Positions 19,028 to 28,078 of a stretch of DNA of 64,000 nt are shown here, in pieces. The stretch covers positions 1,426,001-1,490,000 of the forward strand of contig NZ_CP019509.1 in the NCBI RefSeq assembly GCF_002002905.1, in the 5' to 3' direction. The first letter of the stretch is position 1, and every line of letters starts with the position of its first letter. The notes below the pieces were generated by a model, which searched no databases, was not told the DNA's origin, and was given only the letters and a program-made list of their open reading frames with translations. A program made the translations under genes and the position numbers. Source of the stretch: Aquaspirillum sp. LM1. Lineage in GTDB: Bacteria > Pseudomonadota > Gammaproteobacteria > Burkholderiales > Aquaspirillaceae.

Positions 19028-20701
19028 ATGAATCGTTGGCTCAAATACGCAGGTTACGCAGCACTGGCGCTGGCGCCAGTGGCTGCATTCGCGGCCGGTG
19101 ACGCGCTGCAGGGCGAAGTGAAAAAAGCCCCGCTGAACGTCGCGGCCATCGTGATGTTCTTCGCCTTTGTGGCATTTACCCTGGGGATCACCTACTGGGC
19201 AGCACGTCGCACCCGGTCGGCCTCTGACTTCTACACCGCCGGTGGTGGTATCACCGGTTTCCAGAACGGCCTGGCCATTGCCGGCGACTACATGTCGGCA
19301 GCCTCGTTTCTGGGTATTTCCGCCATGGTGTTCGAAAAAGGCTACGACGGCCTGATCTACTCCATCGGCTTCCTGGTCGGCTGGCCGGTGATCCTGTTCC
19401 TGGTGGCAGAGCGTCTGCGTAACCTGGGCAAGTTTACTTTCGCCGACGTGGCCTCCTATCGTCTGAATCAAACCCAGGTTCGCATCCTGGCGGCGACCGG
19501 CACCCTGGTGGTGGTGGCGCTGTACCTGATTGCCCAGATGGTGGGCGCAGGCAAGCTGATTCAGCTGCTGTTCGGCATGGACTACGCCACCGCTGTGGTG
19601 CTGGTGGGCGTGCTGATGGTGCTGTACGTGATGTTCGGCGGCATGCTGGCCACCACCTGGGTGCAGATCATCAAAGCGGTGATCCTGCTGTCCGGTGCCT
19701 CGTTCATGGCCTTCATGGTGCTGGCTTCGGTGGGTTTCAGCCCGGAAGCCATGTTCTCCAAGGCCATTGAAGTACACGACAAGCACGCTGCCATCATGGA
19801 GCCGGGCCAACTGGTGTCCAACCCGATCGACGCCGTGTCGCTGGGTCTGGCGCTGATGTTTGGTACCGCTGGTCTGCCGCACATCCTGATGCGCTTCTTT
19901 ACCGTGTCCAACGCCAAGGAAGCCCGCAAGTCGGTGTTCTTTGCCACCGGTTTCATCGGCTACTTCTACATCCTGACCTTCATCATCGGTTTTGGCGCCA
20001 TCTTCCTGGTGGGCACCAACCCGGAATTCAAGGATGCAGCCGGCAAGCTGATCGGTGGTAACAACATGGCTGCCGTGCATCTGGCCAAGGCCGTGGGTGG
20101 CAACCTGTTCCTGGGCTTCATCTCGGCTGTGGCGTTTGCCACCATCCTGGCCGTGGTGGCGGGTCTGGCCCTGTCCGGTGCTTCGGCTGTGTCGCATGAC
20201 CTGTACGCCTCGGTGATCAAGAAGGGCAAGGCTGACGAAGCTGCTGAAATGCGCGTGTCCAAGATCACCACCCTGGTGCTGGGCGTGATTGCCATCGTCC
20301 TGGGCATCATCTTTGAAAAGCAGAACATCGCCTTCATGGTGGGCCTGGCCTTCTCCATCGCCGCTTCGGCCAACTTCCCGGTGCTGTTCCTGTCGATGTT
20401 CTGGAAGGGTCTGACCACCCGTGGCGCAGTGATTGGTGGGTTTGCCGGCCTGTTCTCCGCCGTGCTGCTGATTGTTCTTGGCCCGGCAGTGTGGGTTGAT
20501 GTGCTGAAGAACGCCAAGGGTACCGAGCTGTTCCCGTACAAAAACCCGGCGCTGTTCTCGATGACCCTGGCTTTCGTGACCACCTGGCTGGTGTCCGTGA
20601 TGGACAACTCCAAGCAGGCTCAGGAAGAACGCAAGCTGTTTGACGCCCAGTTCGTTCGTGCCATGACCGGTATCGGTTCGGCAGGCGCCTCCAAGCATTA
20701 A
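19028..20701 (+). CDS. actP: Cation/acetate symporter
   Basis: ActP, a sodium:solute symporter, imports acetate and some other short carboxylates. The 557-residue protein has a signal-like N-terminus, about 13 hydrophobic segments and the family blocks [40 protein letters not shown] and [20 protein letters not shown]. It follows yjcH directly and precedes acs, forming a unit for acetate uptake and activation. Confidence 0.95.
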   Translation: MNRWLKYAGYAALALAPVAAFAAGDALQGEVKKAPLNVAAIVMFFAFVAFTLGITYWAARRTRSASDFYTAGGGITGFQNGLAIAGDYMSAASFLGISAMVFEKGYDGLIYSIGFLVGWPVILFLVAERLRNLGKFTFADVASYRLNQTQVRILAATGTLVVVALYLIAQMVGAGKLIQLLFGMDYATAVVLVGVLMVLYVMFGGMLATTWVQIIKAVILLSGASFMAFMVLASVGFSPEAMFSKAIEVHDKHAAIMEPGQLVSNPIDAVSLGLALMFGTAGLPHILMRFFTVSNAKEARKSVFFATGFIGYFYILTFIIGFGAIFLVGTNPEFKDAAGKLIGGNNMAAVHLAKAVGGNLFLGFISAVAFATILAVVAGLALSGASAVSHDLYASVIKKGKADEAAEMRVSKITTLVLGVIAIVLGIIFEKQNIAFMVGLAFSIAASANFPVLFLSMFWKGLTTRGAVIGGFAGLFSAVLLIVLGPAVWVDVLKNAKGTELFPYKNPALFSMTLAFVTTWLVSVMDNSKQAQEERKLFDAQFVRAMTGIGSAGASKH

Positions 20702-20776
20702 TTTGATCTGAAAGACAAGCTGGTCATGCCGTGGGTGTGGCCAGCCACCCCCCCTGCACTACAAAGGAGCTACTGA

Positions 20777-22741
20777 ATGTCCACCATCGAATCCGTCCTG
20801 AAAGAAACGCGCAGCTTTCCGCCGTCCGACGCTTTCCGTCAGAAGGCCACCATCTCGGGCATGGAAGCCTATAACGCACTGTGCGATCAGGCCAATCAGG
20901 ATTACCCCGGCTACTGGGGCGGCCTGGCCCGTGACCTGCTGACCTGGCACAAGCCGTTCACTCAGGTATTTGATGACAGCAATGCGCCGTTTTTCAAATG
21001 GTTTGCCGATGGTGAGCTGAACGTCTCCTACAACTGTATCGACCGTCATCTGGCGCAAAACGCCGACAAAGTCGCGCTGATTTTTGAAGCCGATGGGGGT
21101 GAAGTCAACAACGTCACTTACGCAGATCTGCATCGTCAGGTGTGCCTGTTCGCCAACGGCCTCAAAAGCCTGGGCGTGACCAAGGGTGATCGCGTCATTA
21201 TTTATATGCCGATGGTGGTGGAAGCCATTGTCGCCATGCAAGCCTGCGCCCGTATCGGTGCCATCCACTCGGTGGTGTTTGGCGGCTTCTCCGCTGGCGC
21301 AGTGAAAGACCGTATCGAAGACGCCGGTGCCAAGCTGGTGGTGACCGCCAACGAAGGCATGCGCGGCGGCAAGACCGTTCCGCTCAAGGCCACCGTTGAC
21401 GAAGCACTGACCATGGACGGCACCAGCTCGGTGCAAAACGTGATTGTGTACCAACGTACCCCGACCGACGTGGCCTGGACTGCTGGCCGCGACGTCTGGC
21501 TGCACGACCTGGTCAAAGACCAGTCGGAAACCTGCGAACCGGAATGGATGAACGCGGAAGACCCGCTGTTCATTCTGTACACCTCCGGCTCCACCGGCAA
21601 ACCCAAGGGCATCCAGCACAGCACCGCTGGCTACCTGCTGGGCGCGATGAATTCCTTCCGCACCGTGTTTGACTTCAAGCAGGACGACGTCTACTGGTGC
21701 ACAGCCGATGTGGGCTGGATCACCGGTCACTCCTACATCTGCTACGGCCCGCTGGCCAATGGTGCCACCCAGATCGTGTTTGAAGGCGTGCCGACCTACC
21801 CGAACGCCTCGCGTTTCTGGCGCATGATTCAGGACCACAAGGTCTCGATTTTCTACACCGCCCCGACCGCCATCCGCTCGCTGATCAAGCTGGGTGCCGA
21901 TCTGCCGAACCAGTTTGACCTGACCAGCCTGCGCCTGTTGGGCACGGTGGGTGAGCCGATCAATCCGGAAGCCTGGATGTGGTACTACGAAGTGGTGGGC
22001 GGCAGCCGCTGCCCGATCGTGGACACCTGGTGGCAAACCGAAACCGGCTCGGCGATGATTGCCCCGCTGCCGGGTGCCGTGCCGACCAAGCCGGGTTCTT
22101 GCACCCTGCCGCTGCCGGGCATCATCGCGGATATCGTTGACGAATCCGGCGCTCAGGTTGAGCCGGGCCGTGGCGGTTTCCTGGTGATCAAGAAGCCGTT
22201 CCCGTCGCTGGTGCGCACCATCTGGGGTGACCCGGACCGTTTCAAGAAAACCTACTTCCCGGACGAATTCAACGGCCAGTACTACCTGGCAGGCGACTCG
22301 GCCAACCGTGACGAAAACGGCTACTTCTGGATCATGGGCCGTATCGACGACGTGCTGAACGTGTCGGGTCACCGTCTGGGCACCATGGAAATCGAATCCG
22401 CCCTGGTGGCCAACCCGCTGGTGGCTGAAGCCGCCGTGGTGGGCAAGCCGCACGATGTGAAGGGTGAAGCCGTGGTGGCCTTTGTGGTGCTGAAGGGTGC
22501 CCGTCCGGAAGGCGAAGAAGCCAAGAAGATTGCAGCTGAACTGAAGGCCTGGGTGGCCCATGAAATTGGCAAGATTGCCCAGCCGGATGACATCCGCTTT
22601 GGTGAAAACCTGCCGAAGACCCGCTCGGGCAAGATCATGCGCCGCCTGCTGCGCTCGATTGCCAAGGGCGAGGAAATCACCCAGGACGTGTCCACGCTGG
22701 AAAACCCGCAAATCCTGACCCAGCTCAGCGCACCGCTGTAA
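20777..22741 (+). CDS. acs: Acetyl-CoA synthetase
   Basis: Acs activates acetate to acetyl-CoA by way of acetyl-AMP. The 654-residue protein has the adenylate-forming motif [20 protein letters not shown], the [10 protein letters not shown] motif, and the C-terminal [12 protein letters not shown] whose lysine is the acetylation-controlled catalytic residue in this family. AGGAG precedes the ATG. It lies 75 bases after actP and is followed by a strong terminator, so it is the last gene of the acetate operon. Confidence 0.97.
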   Translation: MSTIESVLKETRSFPPSDAFRQKATISGMEAYNALCDQANQDYPGYWGGLARDLLTWHKPFTQVFDDSNAPFFKWFADGELNVSYNCIDRHLAQNADKVALIFEADGGEVNNVTYADLHRQVCLFANGLKSLGVTKGDRVIIYMPMVVEAIVAMQACARIGAIHSVVFGGFSAGAVKDRIEDAGAKLVVTANEGMRGGKTVPLKATVDEALTMDGTSSVQNVIVYQRTPTDVAWTAGRDVWLHDLVKDQSETCEPEWMNAEDPLFILYTSGSTGKPKGIQHSTAGYLLGAMNSFRTVFDFKQDDVYWCTADVGWITGHSYICYGPLANGATQIVFEGVPTYPNASRFWRMIQDHKVSIFYTAPTAIRSLIKLGADLPNQFDLTSLRLLGTVGEPINPEAWMWYYEVVGGSRCPIVDTWWQTETGSAMIAPLPGAVPTKPGSCTLPLPGIIADIVDESGAQVEPGRGGFLVIKKPFPSLVRTIWGDPDRFKKTYFPDEFNGQYYLAGDSANRDENGYFWIMGRIDDVLNVSGHRLGTMEIESALVANPLVAEAAVVGKPHDVKGEAVVAFVVLKGARPEGEEAKKIAAELKAWVAHEIGKIAQPDDIRFGENLPKTRSGKIMRRLLRSIAKGEEITQDVSTLENPQILTQLSAPL

Positions 22742-22808
22742 TACGCGCCTCGGCGCAGTCCGGCTGATGCCTGCCCGGCCAGCCGGACCCCAGTTTTCCC
22801 TGCGATTG

Positions 22809-22852
22809 CCGCACCTTATCCCGTGTTTCGGGATAATGGTGCGGTTTTTTTT
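22809..22852 (+). terminator. Strong intrinsic terminator after acs
   Basis: CCGCACC-TTATCCCG pairs with CGGGATAA-TGGTGCGG around a short TGTTT loop, followed by eight T residues. It closes the acetate operon and separates it from the convergent polyketide synthase cluster. Confidence 0.9.
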
Positions 22853-22894
22853 GTCTGGAAATTAGGCGGGCAGCAGACTTCACGCATAGCCGGA

Positions 22895-25800
22895 TTACAC
22901 CGGTTTGGTGGCCAGCCGGTACTCCAGCATGGCGACAAAGGCAGACAACGACTGGTCGTGGAGAATTTCCTCCATGGTCAGCGACAGATGCAGGCGACGC
23001 TCAATCTCACTGGCCAGCATCAGGCTGCTGAGCGAATCAATGCCATTGTCGGCCAGGGATTGTTCCGGGGAAATGCGATCCACTTCCACGTCCAGAATCT
23101 CGGCACATACGGCCTGTAATTGCGTCAGCAGATCTGCGCCACTGGCGCTGATCATGGGGGCGGCACCTGCCACGCTGCGGCCCGAAGCCTCCTGCAGCAG
23201 ACGCAGCGTGCCAAGCGGCCCGGTCTGCAAGGCGTGCCAGTCGGCACCAAATGGCAGCAGGTGGGCGCTGCGGGTAGTGAACACTTGCGTCAGTGCGGAT
23301 AGCCCTGACGCGGTGGACAGCGGCAACAAGCCATAGCGGCGGAAAATCGGCAAGGTGCGTGCATCCCGCTCGGCAATGCCACTGTCCCACGGCCCCCAGC
23401 CCAGACTCAGGGCCGGCAGCCCCTGGCCACGACGCATCTCGGCCAGCGCATCCAGCATGGCATTGGCGGCGGCATACGCAGCCATGCCAGGCAGGGCCAG
23501 CAAGGCACCGAGTGAAGAAAACAGCACAAAATATTCCAATGGCTGTTGGTCGAGTGCCTGATGCAAATGCCAGGCCGACAGGGCCTTGGCGGCAAATACC
23601 CGGTCGAATGCCTGTGGGTCCAGATCACGGTATCCCTGATCTTCAAGATGCGCGGCACAATGCAGCACGCCCAGTATGGGTTGGCCGGTCTGCTGGCAAA
23701 ACTGATGAACATAGTCTGTCAGCCGAACCGGATCGGCCAGATCAACCGCCGCGTAGCGGACTTGCACGCCTTGCTCGCGCAACTGGGTCAGCCACGCCTG
23801 TTCCGTATCGTCCAGCGTGCTGCGCCGCCCGAGCAACAAAACATGGCGCGCGCCATGGGTTACTGCCCATTCAGTAACGTGTCGGCCAATGGCCCCCAAT
23901 CCGCCTGTAATCAGATGCACGCCCACGCGGCTTAAGCGCACCGGAGGCGTGGGCGGCACGGCATGTGGCAGCAGGCGCAAGCCAAAACGCTGACCCGCCC
24001 GCAGCGCCAGCTGATCTTCGCCATCATCGGCCAGCAAGGCATCCCGCACGGCACCGGCGGAACTGGCCTGGTCGATATCCAGCAGTCCGCCCCACAAGGC
24101 AGGGGCTTCCTGCTGGCCAATCACCCGTAATAACCCCCAGAGCGCCGCCGGAAAAGGATCACCGATCACATCGCTGTCCACCACCTTTTGGGCTTGTTGG
24201 GTGAGTACCCATAGCCGCACGGGCGTGGTGCGCCGCGATAGGGCCTGACACAGCTGAATCAGCCGATGGCATAGCGCAGCTGGGCCATGTGGCCAGGCCA
24301 GAGGCCATAGCACCAGCAGATGGAGGGCAGCTTGAGGCAGGTCACTGACCAACTGGGCAATATCAGCTTCGCTGCCCGGCAGGCTGGAATACACCCGGCA
24401 TGGCTGGTCTGGTTGATCCAGCGCAGCACACAGTGCGGCCTGCTGTTCGTCACCGTCGCCAAGCACCACCCATGGGTGGTGCAGCATGCCTGGGCCGGGC
24501 GGCGGCAGTGCCTGCCAGTTCAGACGGTGTACGCTGGCCGTGGCGGGGGAAACTGGGCGGGTGCTGGCACGACTGCGCAGGCCACGCACCCGACACAATA
24601 GCGTGCCTTGTGGTGTGAAAGCATCGATATCGCTGCACCAGCTGCCATCGTCGTTGGTCTTGAAACAGGCATGTACGCTCACCCGGCCAGTCAGTGGGCC
24701 AAACAGGCGGATTTCATCAATCGCCACCGGGGCCGGCACTTCGGTGGGCAAAATGCGTTGCGTCACCGTGGCCGCCCGGATGGCCAGCGCAGCCTGGAAC
24801 AGGCCATCGAGCGCAGCCGGATGAAAGCCGAACTGGGTGGGTGCCTCAGGCAACGTCAGTTCACACAGGGCATCGTGCTCACCTACGCGTGCCTGTTCAA
24901 TCGACCGGAACGCACCGCGATAGTCAAAGCGCAGCAAGGCAAATGCCGCGTACACTGCATCGGCCTCCATCAGAAGCGGGCAGCGCGCCGCCACATCCGC
25001 CAGCTGGCGCGGTACGCCAGGCCGGCCTGGCGGCAGCACGCGCAAGCGGGCGCTGGCCGCCAGGGTCAGCGGACGACTGTCGTCTGGGCTACTGTAGATG
25101 CGCACCTGCCATTGCCGATCATCACAATGGGTTTGCAGGCGAAATGCGCTGCTGGCGTGCAGCGGCAGTGCGTGCGTCAGGGTCAGCTGCTCAATGGCCA
25201 CGGCATCGCCTGGCAGGGTTTCTGCCGCAACCGCCAGCAATGCTTCAATATAAGCCGCCGCAGGAAACAGCGCTTCGCCCATCACACGGTGATCCAGTAG
25301 CCATGGCAAGCTTTCCACCGTCAGGTCAGCATCCCACGCGGGTTCTGCCTGTCTCTGCCGCTCACCCAGCAGCCGGCTTGACCAAGGGCGCAGGCGGTGG
25401 TGCTGGCTGGCGGCGGGTTCACGCCAGTAAGGGCTCAGATTCCAGGGGTAGGCAGGCAGATCTATCCGCCGGGCATCGGGCAATACCGCCTGCCAGTCGG
25501 GCGCTATCCCTGCCTCATGCAATTCTGCCAGTACCCGCTGGAGTGGGTGTTTGCCTCGGCAGGCAAACACTTTGCCGCGTTGCGGGTGCAGCCAGGCATC
25601 CAGCCCACTGGCCAATGTGGCTTGCGGCGAGATTTCCAGCACATGGCGCTGCCGCGCTTTCAACAAGGCGGCGACGGCGTGGTCAAAGCGGATCGGGTCG
25701 ATCACATTGGCCGCCCAGTGCCCGGCGGCAATCTGGCATGCCTGGATCGCCGTTCCGGTCACGGAAGAATATAAAGGGATGACCGGTTCGGCAGGGGCGA

Positions 25801-28057
25801 TGCTTGCTGCACCTTCGGTTAGCGCAACACGCAGCCCGGCCAGTTGGGGCGAATGAAAGGCAATCCGGGTATTGACTGACTGGCTGGCGATTTTTTGCTG
25901 GCGCAGTGTGCGGGCAATGTCCTGCAGGGCGCAGGCCGAACCTGACAGGATGCAACTGTGCGGGCCACTGGCACCGGCAAGTACGATATGGGGGTGATGG
26001 CGGCCGGTCAGTTCGGCCAGTCGGCTGGCCATGGCTTCAACCGGCATGGCCACCGCCAGCATGCCTCCACCTGCCGGCAATGGTGCCAGCTGGACATATC
26101 GCTGATGCAACAGCGCCATGGCCTGCTCCAGGGTGTAGACCCCCGCCAGGTGAAAAGCCGTCATTTCGCCCGCGCTGTAACCCAGCACGGCTGAGGCTTG
26201 CAATCCCCAGTGGTGCCATAGTGCTGCCTGCGACACTTGCAGGGCAAATAACCCAGGCTGCATGATGCAGTCATTGGGTGCCGACCAGAGGCTGCGCAGC
26301 GGCACGTCGCAGTGCTTTGCCCATGCCGCTTCGCACGCGGCAAATGTGGCTGCGTAGACGGGCTCCTGCGCCAGCCAGCGTGCGGCGGTGGCCAGACCGG
26401 CCCCGCCTATGCCCGGAAACACCCAGACCAGACCGTCCGGCACAGCCGGCCCCGCTGGCTCGCCCAGCGTATCAAGCTGCTGGCGCAGCTCGGCCAGTGA
26501 GGTAAACACCAGGGCCTTGCGTCGGTCAAATCGCTGGCGCGTGGTGGCCTGGCTGTAGCTGAGGTCTGCCGGGGTGATGTCTGGCTGCGTGTCGAGAAAA
26601 TCAGCCAGGCTGCGCGCCACCCGGCGCAAGCCCTCGCTTGAGGGCGCGGACAAGGGCAATACGAAAGCATCAGCGGGTTCAGCGGGTGATGAGGCTGATG
26701 ACGGCGACTGTCCTGCCAGATCTGGGGCATTGCTCAACACCACATGCACATTGCTGCCGCCAAATCCAAATGAATTGACCCCGGCCAGCAGCGGTCCATG
26801 GCTGGCCAGTGGGGTCAGTCGATGGGGTAATTGCAGGCGCAATGCCTCAAATGGTATGCGTGGACTGGGTGCATCCGCATGCAGATTGGCCGGCACCTGG
26901 CGATGCTGCAGGCACAGCACGGTCTTGATCAGGCCGGCAATTCCTGCTGCCGCTTCGGTATGGCCAATCACCGATTTGCATGCGCCCAGCAGCAGGGGCC
27001 GGCTGACGCCTGGTTCACACCGGCAAACCTGGCCAATGGCGTCGGCTTCGATCGGGTCGCCCGTTGGTGTGCCGGTGCCATGTGCTTCAACAAAGTCCAG
27101 CGCCCCCGGGCTGATTCCAGCCTGGGCGCAAGCGGCACGAATCACCGCCTGCTGGGCCTGACCACTGGGCAGGGTGATGGTGGCCGTGTGGCCATCTTGG
27201 TTGGAGGCGCTGCCGCGAATCACCGCCAGCACCGGGTCGCCGTCCTGCAGTGCCTGAGCCAGTGGCTTAAGCAATACGGCACCAACGCCTTCACTGCGCA
27301 CGTAACCATCGGCCCCTGCGGCAAAGCTGCGGCAGCGCTGACGCGGAGACAGAAAGCCTGTGCGGCTTTCCACCACCGAAAAATCCGGTATCAACATCAG
27401 CTGGCTGCCTGCGGCCACCGCCAGATGGCTCTCTCCCCGACGCAGGCTGTCGCAGGCCAGGTGCACGCTGAGCAGAGAGGACGAGCAGGCGGTATCGACC
27501 GTCATCGACGGCCCCCGGAAATCAAAGGTGTGCGACACCCGGTTGGACAGCATGGTGCCCAGCGAACCGGTGGAGGTATAGCCGGAAGCTTCGCGCAGAT
27601 TGGCAAACTGCAAGTGCAGATAGTCATGGGTGAACGCCCCGACAAATACCCCCACGGCTTCACCCGCCAGGGTGCCAGGTGCCAGCCGGGCCTGTTGCAG
27701 CGCCTCCCAGGTGACCATCAGCATCAGACGATGCTGGGGATCCATGAAAGCCGCTTCGGTGCCGCTGAGGCCAAATACCTCGGGATCAAACCCGGCCACA
27801 TCGTCGAGAAAGCCGCCCTCCTGGGCAACGGTGCGACCGGGCAGATTACGGTTGCGTGCGGCATACGCCGCAGTGGACCAGCGTTCCGGGGGAACCGGGC
27901 GGATGGGGTCGCGACCGCTGCTCAGCAGTTGCCAAAAGGCTTCTGGTGAGCCTACCCCACCCGGAAAGCGGCAGCCCATGCCGATAATGGCGATAGGCAT
28001 GGCCGTTTCCGGCCCGGAGGGGGCAAGCATCATGGGGCTTCTTCCTGATTTCATCAT
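22895..28057 (-). CDS. Single-module type I polyketide synthase (KS-AT-DH-KR-ACP)
   Basis: The 1720-residue protein carries one extending module. Numbered from the ATG at 28057: ketosynthase about 18-440 (Cys191 in DTACSSSL, His326 in EAHGTGTPTGD, His366 in VIGHTEAAAG); acyltransferase about 545-830 (Ser628 in GYSAG, His735 in AFHSP); dehydratase about 890-1165 (His923 in LDHRVMGEALFP, Asp1084 in HPAALDGLFQ); ketoreductase about 1370-1570 (GGLGAIG at 1385, Ser1515, Tyr1528, Asn1532); acyl carrier domain 1640-1715 (Ser1675 in NGIDSLSS). There is no enoylreductase, thioesterase or loading domain. An ATG at 28033 has a better ribosome site (AGGAAG) and may be the real start. It is the last gene of the six-gene cluster, so product release must use another enzyme. 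Confidence 0.92.
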   Translation of the reverse strand: MMKSGRSPMMLAPSGPETAMPIAIIGMGCRFPGGVGSPEAFWQLLSSGRDPIRPVPPERWSTAAYAARNRNLPGRTVAQEGGFLDDVAGFDPEVFGLSGTEAAFMDPQHRLMLMVTWEALQQARLAPGTLAGEAVGVFVGAFTHDYLHLQFANLREASGYTSTGSLGTMLSNRVSHTFDFRGPSMTVDTACSSSLLSVHLACDSLRRGESHLAVAAGSQLMLIPDFSVVESRTGFLSPRQRCRSFAAGADGYVRSEGVGAVLLKPLAQALQDGDPVLAVIRGSASNQDGHTATITLPSGQAQQAVIRAACAQAGISPGALDFVEAHGTGTPTGDPIEADAIGQVCRCEPGVSRPLLLGACKSVIGHTEAAAGIAGLIKTVLCLQHRQVPANLHADAPSPRIPFEALRLQLPHRLTPLASHGPLLAGVNSFGFGGSNVHVVLSNAPDLAGQSPSSASSPAEPADAFVLPLSAPSSEGLRRVARSLADFLDTQPDITPADLSYSQATTRQRFDRRKALVFTSLAELRQQLDTLGEPAGPAVPDGLVWVFPGIGGAGLATAARWLAQEPVYAATFAACEAAWAKHCDVPLRSLWSAPNDCIMQPGLFALQVSQAALWHHWGLQASAVLGYSAGEMTAFHLAGVYTLEQAMALLHQRYVQLAPLPAGGGMLAVAMPVEAMASRLAELTGRHHPHIVLAGASGPHSCILSGSACALQDIARTLRQQKIASQSVNTRIAFHSPQLAGLRVALTEGAASIAPAEPVIPLYSSVTGTAIQACQIAAGHWAANVIDPIRFDHAVAALLKARQRHVLEISPQATLASGLDAWLHPQRGKVFACRGKHPLQRVLAELHEAGIAPDWQAVLPDARRIDLPAYPWNLSPYWREPAASQHHRLRPWSSRLLGERQRQAEPAWDADLTVESLPWLLDHRVMGEALFPAAAYIEALLAVAAETLPGDAVAIEQLTLTHALPLHASSAFRLQTHCDDRQWQVRIYSSPDDSRPLTLAASARLRVLPPGRPGVPRQLADVAARCPLLMEADAVYAAFALLRFDYRGAFRSIEQARVGEHDALCELTLPEAPTQFGFHPAALDGLFQAALAIRAATVTQRILPTEVPAPVAIDEIRLFGPLTGRVSVHACFKTNDDGSWCSDIDAFTPQGTLLCRVRGLRSRASTRPVSPATASVHRLNWQALPPPGPGMLHHPWVVLGDGDEQQAALCAALDQPDQPCRVYSSLPGSEADIAQLVSDLPQAALHLLVLWPLAWPHGPAALCHRLIQLCQALSRRTTPVRLWVLTQQAQKVVDSDVIGDPFPAALWGLLRVIGQQEAPALWGGLLDIDQASSAGAVRDALLADDGEDQLALRAGQRFGLRLLPHAVPPTPPVRLSRVGVHLITGGLGAIGRHVTEWAVTHGARHVLLLGRRSTLDDTEQAWLTQLREQGVQVRYAAVDLADPVRLTDYVHQFCQQTGQPILGVLHCAAHLEDQGYRDLDPQAFDRVFAAKALSAWHLHQALDQQPLEYFVLFSSLGALLALPGMAAYAAANAMLDALAEMRRGQGLPALSLGWGPWDSGIAERDARTLPIFRRYGLLPLSTASGLSALTQVFTTRSAHLLPFGADWHALQTGPLGTLRLLQEASGRSVAGAAPMISASGADLLTQLQAVCAEILDVEVDRISPEQSLADNGIDSLSSLMLASEIERRLHLSLTMEEILHDQSLSAFVAMLEYRLATKPV

Positions 28058-28078
28058 CCTGCTGGGGCGTGCAAAGGG

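Noticed and set aside
18704-20698. 664-residue open frame antisense to yjcH-actP
   Set aside because: His- and Gln-rich shadow of the permease gene, no coding features.
20759-22711. 650-residue open frame antisense to acs
   Set aside because: Mirror of a GC-rich gene; the sense strand encodes a textbook acetyl-CoA synthetase with its own ribosome site.
22742-22894. Functional link between acs and the polyketide synthase
   Set aside because: They are convergent and separated by a strong terminator, so neighbourhood alone does not support a joint pathway.
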